The notes below the pieces were generated by a model that searched no databases, was not told where the DNA came from, and saw only the letters and a list, made by a program, of their open reading frames with translations. The translations under genes were made by a program, and so were the position numbers. From contig JAZOPS010000003.1 in the NCBI GenBank assembly GCA_045655645.1, forward strand, positions 1 through 8,229: a stretch of 8,229 bases of DNA, written 5' to 3'. The number at the start of each line of letters is the position of its first letter. Position 1 is the stretch's first letter. This document shows, piece after piece, positions 5,892 through 8,229 of this stretch. This stretch comes from Fimenecus sp045655645 (GTDB taxonomy: Bacteria; Bacillota; Clostridia; Oscillospirales; Acutalibacteraceae).

Positions 5892-8229
5892 TTATCCAAC
5901 CCAAACGCCATTAGATGCAAAAGTATATGATTTGCCGCCAATAACCTTTGTGCCTGTTACCATATGGCCATTGATATCAAGATAATACCAATTGTTACCA
6001 TCTTTAACCCAAGTGTTTGTTGCACAGTAACCATCAGCGCCAACATAGCACCAACCTTTTGAGTCTTTAACCCACTTGTTAGTTGCCATTCTGCCGTCTG
6101 CGTCAAGGTAACACCAGCCAACACTGTCTGCTACCCATTTGTTTGTTACACAGTAACCATCAGCACCTACATAGCACCAACCGACTGAATCTTTAACCCA
6201 TTTGTTAGTTACCATTCTACCATCTGCACCAAGATAACACCAGCCTTTGCTATCTGCTACCCATTTATTTGCTACACAGTAGCCGTTAGCACCTACATAG
6301 CACCAACCTTTTGAGTCCATAATCCATTTGTTAGTTACCATTCTGCCATCTGCACCAAGGTAACACCAACCAACACTGTCCAATTTCCAGCAATTTGTTG
6401 CCATTACACCATTGTTGTAGTAATACCAATCTGCACCATCTTTAACCCATCCGTTGAGAACTGGTGTTTCTGGAATATCTGGATTTTCTGGTTCTCCTGG
6501 AACTTCTGGTTCGTCAGGAGTTTCTGGTTCGCTACCGCCGTTAATATCAACAAATGGAATCTTTTCAGCTTTTGCATATTTTTCTGCTACTGAGCCTGCT
6601 TCACCATAAATTGTAAGATTATCACAATAATCAAATGCTGCTGAACCAATTGTTAAAACTGTTGCAGGGATAGTTGCCTTTGTAAGAGCAGAGCAACCAT
6701 AGAACGCGCCTGCGTCAATTGTTTCTACCTGAGCAGGAATTTCAACTTCTGTAAGAGATGTTACTCTCCAGAATGCGTTTTTGCCAATCTTCTTCACGCC
6801 TGTACCAAGGTCAAGGCTTGTAATAGAAGAACAATCTTTGAATGCGCCTTCTGAAATCTCTGTTAATCCCGCGCCGATTTCAACTGTTGTTATTGCTGTA
6901 CAACCAGTAAATGCAAATTTACCAAGAGTTGTTACTGAATCAGGAATTATTGCTTGTTTCAATGCTTTACAATTTGCAAAAGCATAAGCACCAATCGTCT
7001 TGCAACCATTATTGATTGTAACATTTGTCAAAGCATCACATTCTGTAAATGCATAAGCATCAATGCTTACAACTGTGTCTGCCAAAACAACATCTGTGAG
7101 TTTATCACAATTCTTAAATGCCTTGCTACCAATTGTCATAAGTGCTGTACCAAAGTCAATTGTTGTGAGTGCTCCGCAACCTTCAAAGGCGCTTGTTCCA
7201 AGAGCTTTTGCTCCACCAAGATTTACCTTTGTAAGTTTTTCATTGAATGCAAATGCATAATCACCAACAAGGCCAACATTTGATCCAAGTGTAACTTCTT
7301 CAAGTGATGAGCACATACCAAAAGCATTAATGTCAATTACCAATACATTGTCTGGAATTGCTAAACTCTTTATACCTGTGCACAAATGGAATGCATAAGC
7401 ACCAATTTGTTGAAGAGAATCTGGCAATGCAAGTTCTGTCAATGCTGAACAGCCATAGAATGCATAACTATCAATTCTCTTGATATTGTTACCAAAAACA
7501 ACTGACTCTAACTTTGTGCATTCATAGAATGCATTTCTGCCAATAACTGCAGTATCTTCACCGATTGTTACTTTTTTAAGATTTGAGCACTTATAGAACG
7601 CGTCATCGCCAATTGCTACAACGCCATTTCCAACAACAACTTCTTCAAGGACTACGTTTTCTATAAACATTGCCTCAGGAATTGTGAGATTGTTACCGTT
7701 GAATTCAAACTTCTTGATTTCACAACCAGCAAAAGCGGTCTTTGAAAGCAACTGTGTTCCGTTGCCAAGAACAACTTCTGTAAGTTTTGTATTAGCAAAA
7801 GCATTATCTTTAATTTCTTTTACGCTATCTGGGAAAGCAATATCGCTAATTGATGTACCCATAAATGCTGCTTCGCCAATTACTGTTGTATTTTCACCAA
7901 GAGTTACATTCTTAACTGTTGTCATTCCTGCTAACATTGATGCTGGAATTTCTGTGATTCCTGCACCAAAAGTGATTGTTTCAAGAATCATTCCCTTGAA
8001 TGCATTTGCATCAAGTGTTGTTACGCTGTTAGGAATATCAAGTGTTGTTATTGATGTTCCATCAAATGCGTTTGCTCCGATTGAAACAACATTATTGCCA
8101 ATTACTACTGTTTTAAGTGTAGTAAGACCCTTGAACATTTCTGCCGGAATCTCTGTGATACCTGCACCAAGTGTAATCTTTTCGATTACTTCCATTCCTT
8201 TAAATGCATCAACATCAAGTGCTGTTACA
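5892..8229 (-). CDS. BspA-like leucine-rich-repeat surface protein with C-terminal cell-wall-binding repeats (5' end outside window)
   Basis: The frame is open to the right edge, so the visible 778 residues are the C-terminal part; the first internal Met (codon 8193-8195) lies mid-repeat and is not the start. About 24 tandem LRR_5/BspA-type repeats of 22-23 residues occupy 6534-8228, each like VxxIGxxAFxxCxxLxxVxIPxx. A Pro/Glu-rich linker (6456-6533, PETPDEPEVPGEPENP) follows. Then come nine units of about 21 residues of the choline-binding/CW_binding_1 type (5895-6452), with cores GWCYLGADGRMVTNK and GWCYVGADGYCVTNK. Such repeats hold secreted proteins non-covalently on wall polymers; BspA-like LRRs are linked in other species to adhesion. 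No LPXTG sortase motif is present. The signal peptide would lie beyond the window. A terminator follows at 5838-5874. Secretion and surface location are inferred from domain content; the ligand is unknown. Confidence 0.92.
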   Translation of the reverse strand, partial: VTALDVDAFKGMEVIEKITLGAGITEIPAEMFKGLTTLKTVVIGNNVVSIGANAFDGTSITTLDIPNSVTTLDANAFKGMILETITFGAGITEIPASMLAGMTTVKNVTLGENTTVIGEAAFMGTSISDIAFPDSVKEIKDNAFANTKLTEVVLGNGTQLLSKTAFAGCEIKKFEFNGNNLTIPEAMFIENVVLEEVVVGNGVVAIGDDAFYKCSNLKKVTIGEDTAVIGRNAFYECTKLESVVFGNNIKRIDSYAFYGCSALTELALPDSLQQIGAYAFHLCTGIKSLAIPDNVLVIDINAFGMCSSLEEVTLGSNVGLVGDYAFAFNEKLTKVNLGGAKALGTSAFEGCGALTTIDFGTALMTIGSKAFKNCDKLTDVVLADTVVSIDAYAFTECDALTNVTINNGCKTIGAYAFANCKALKQAIIPDSVTTLGKFAFTGCTAITTVEIGAGLTEISEGAFKDCSSITSLDLGTGVKKIGKNAFWRVTSLTEVEIPAQVETIDAGAFYGCSALTKATIPATVLTIGSAAFDYCDNLTIYGEAGSVAEKYAKAEKIPFVDINGGSEPETPDEPEVPGEPENPDIPETPVLNGWVKDGADWYYYNNGVMATNCWKLDSVGWCYLGADGRMVTNKWIMDSKGWCYVGANGYCVANKWVADSKGWCYLGADGRMVTNKWVKDSVGWCYVGADGYCVTNKWVADSVGWCYLDADGRMATNKWVKDSKGWCYVGADGYCATNTWVKDGNNWYYLDINGHMVTGTKVIGGKSYTFASNGVWVG
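6012..6389 (-). repeat. Three 126-base tandem super-repeats in the wall-binding domain
   Basis: Units of 63 bases (21 residues) at 6327-6389, 6264-6326, 6201-6263, 6138-6200, 6075-6137 and 6012-6074 alternate between a WCYLGADGRM type and a WCYVGADGYC type. They therefore form three 42-residue super-repeats at 6264-6389, 6138-6263 and 6012-6137. More diverged single units flank them (6390-6452, 5949-6011, 5895-5948). Tandem duplication of a two-unit block is the simplest explanation, and the array is likely to vary in copy number. Confidence 0.85.
7824..8228 (-). repeat. Two three-LRR super-repeats of about 67-68 residues
   Basis: The residues encoded by 8025-8228 and 7824-8024 align as two copies of the same three-LRR block, in the order VT-LD--AFKGM, ITEIP--M--G, then --IG--AF-GTSI. 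The blocks differ by one residue in length. Further copies may lie to the right of the window. Downstream LRRs do not follow this three-unit pattern clearly, so the N-terminal side of the array seems to have grown by block duplication more recently. Confidence 0.7.

Noticed and set aside
6012..6389. Regularly spaced repeats as a CRISPR array
   Set aside because: The periodic sequence is in frame and encodes wall-binding repeats with no unique spacers.
8193..8195. ATG as the start of the LRR protein
   Set aside because: The frame stays open to the window edge and the codon lies inside an LRR repeat whose first residues (VTALDVDAFKG) are encoded upstream of it. No ribosome site is seen.

Overview
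The window looks like a low-GC Gram-positive chromosome segment, most probably from a gut-type Clostridia member (Oscillospirales or a relative). The base composition is AT-rich, Shine-Dalgarno sites of the GGAGG type precede the genes, a MecA-type adaptor is present, and there is a huge BspA-like leucine-rich-repeat surface protein with WCY-type cell-wall-binding repeats. The taxonomic placement is an inference from gene content; no marker in the window fixes a genus.

Layout. Five genes on the minus strand run right to left from 4526 to 3: an RnfD/NqrB-like membrane protein, an RnfE/NqrD-like membrane protein, an RnfA/NqrE-like membrane protein, a membrane-anchored DUF4015-type TIM-barrel (glycoside-hydrolase-like) protein, and elongation factor P. 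The first four are tightly packed, with overlaps of 8, 4 and 1 bases, so they are probably one translationally coupled operon. EF-P follows after 82 bases that contain a good sigma-A-type promoter of its own. Divergent from the operon, 44 bases away, is a short MecA-like gene on the plus strand (4571-5086). It meets ribulose-phosphate 3-epimerase (5757-5083, minus strand) tail to tail with a 4-base overlap. Upstream of rpe is a 134-base gap holding a promoter for rpe and an intrinsic terminator for the next gene. The rest of the window (5892 to the right edge) is the C-terminal 778 residues of the LRR surface protein, whose start lies outside the window.

The most unusual part is the Rnf-like trio. 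Gene order D-E-A is that of Rnf operons, but rnfC, rnfG and rnfB are absent from their usual places. The redox residues of the three remaining subunits are mostly lost: both expected cysteines in the A subunit are Ser/Thr, one of two in the E subunit is Ser, and the FMN-threonine position of the D subunit reads Ser in a degenerate motif. The D and E subunits instead carry long charged cytoplasmic tails, D strongly acidic and E with a lysine-rich block. The slot normally held by rnfB is filled by a protein with one membrane anchor and an extracellular TIM-barrel-like domain. Taken together this suggests a membrane complex derived from Rnf/Nqr that no longer carries electrons by the known route and may have been reused for another, possibly cell-envelope, function. 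The sequence evidence is homology by eye and motif inspection; the function is not known.
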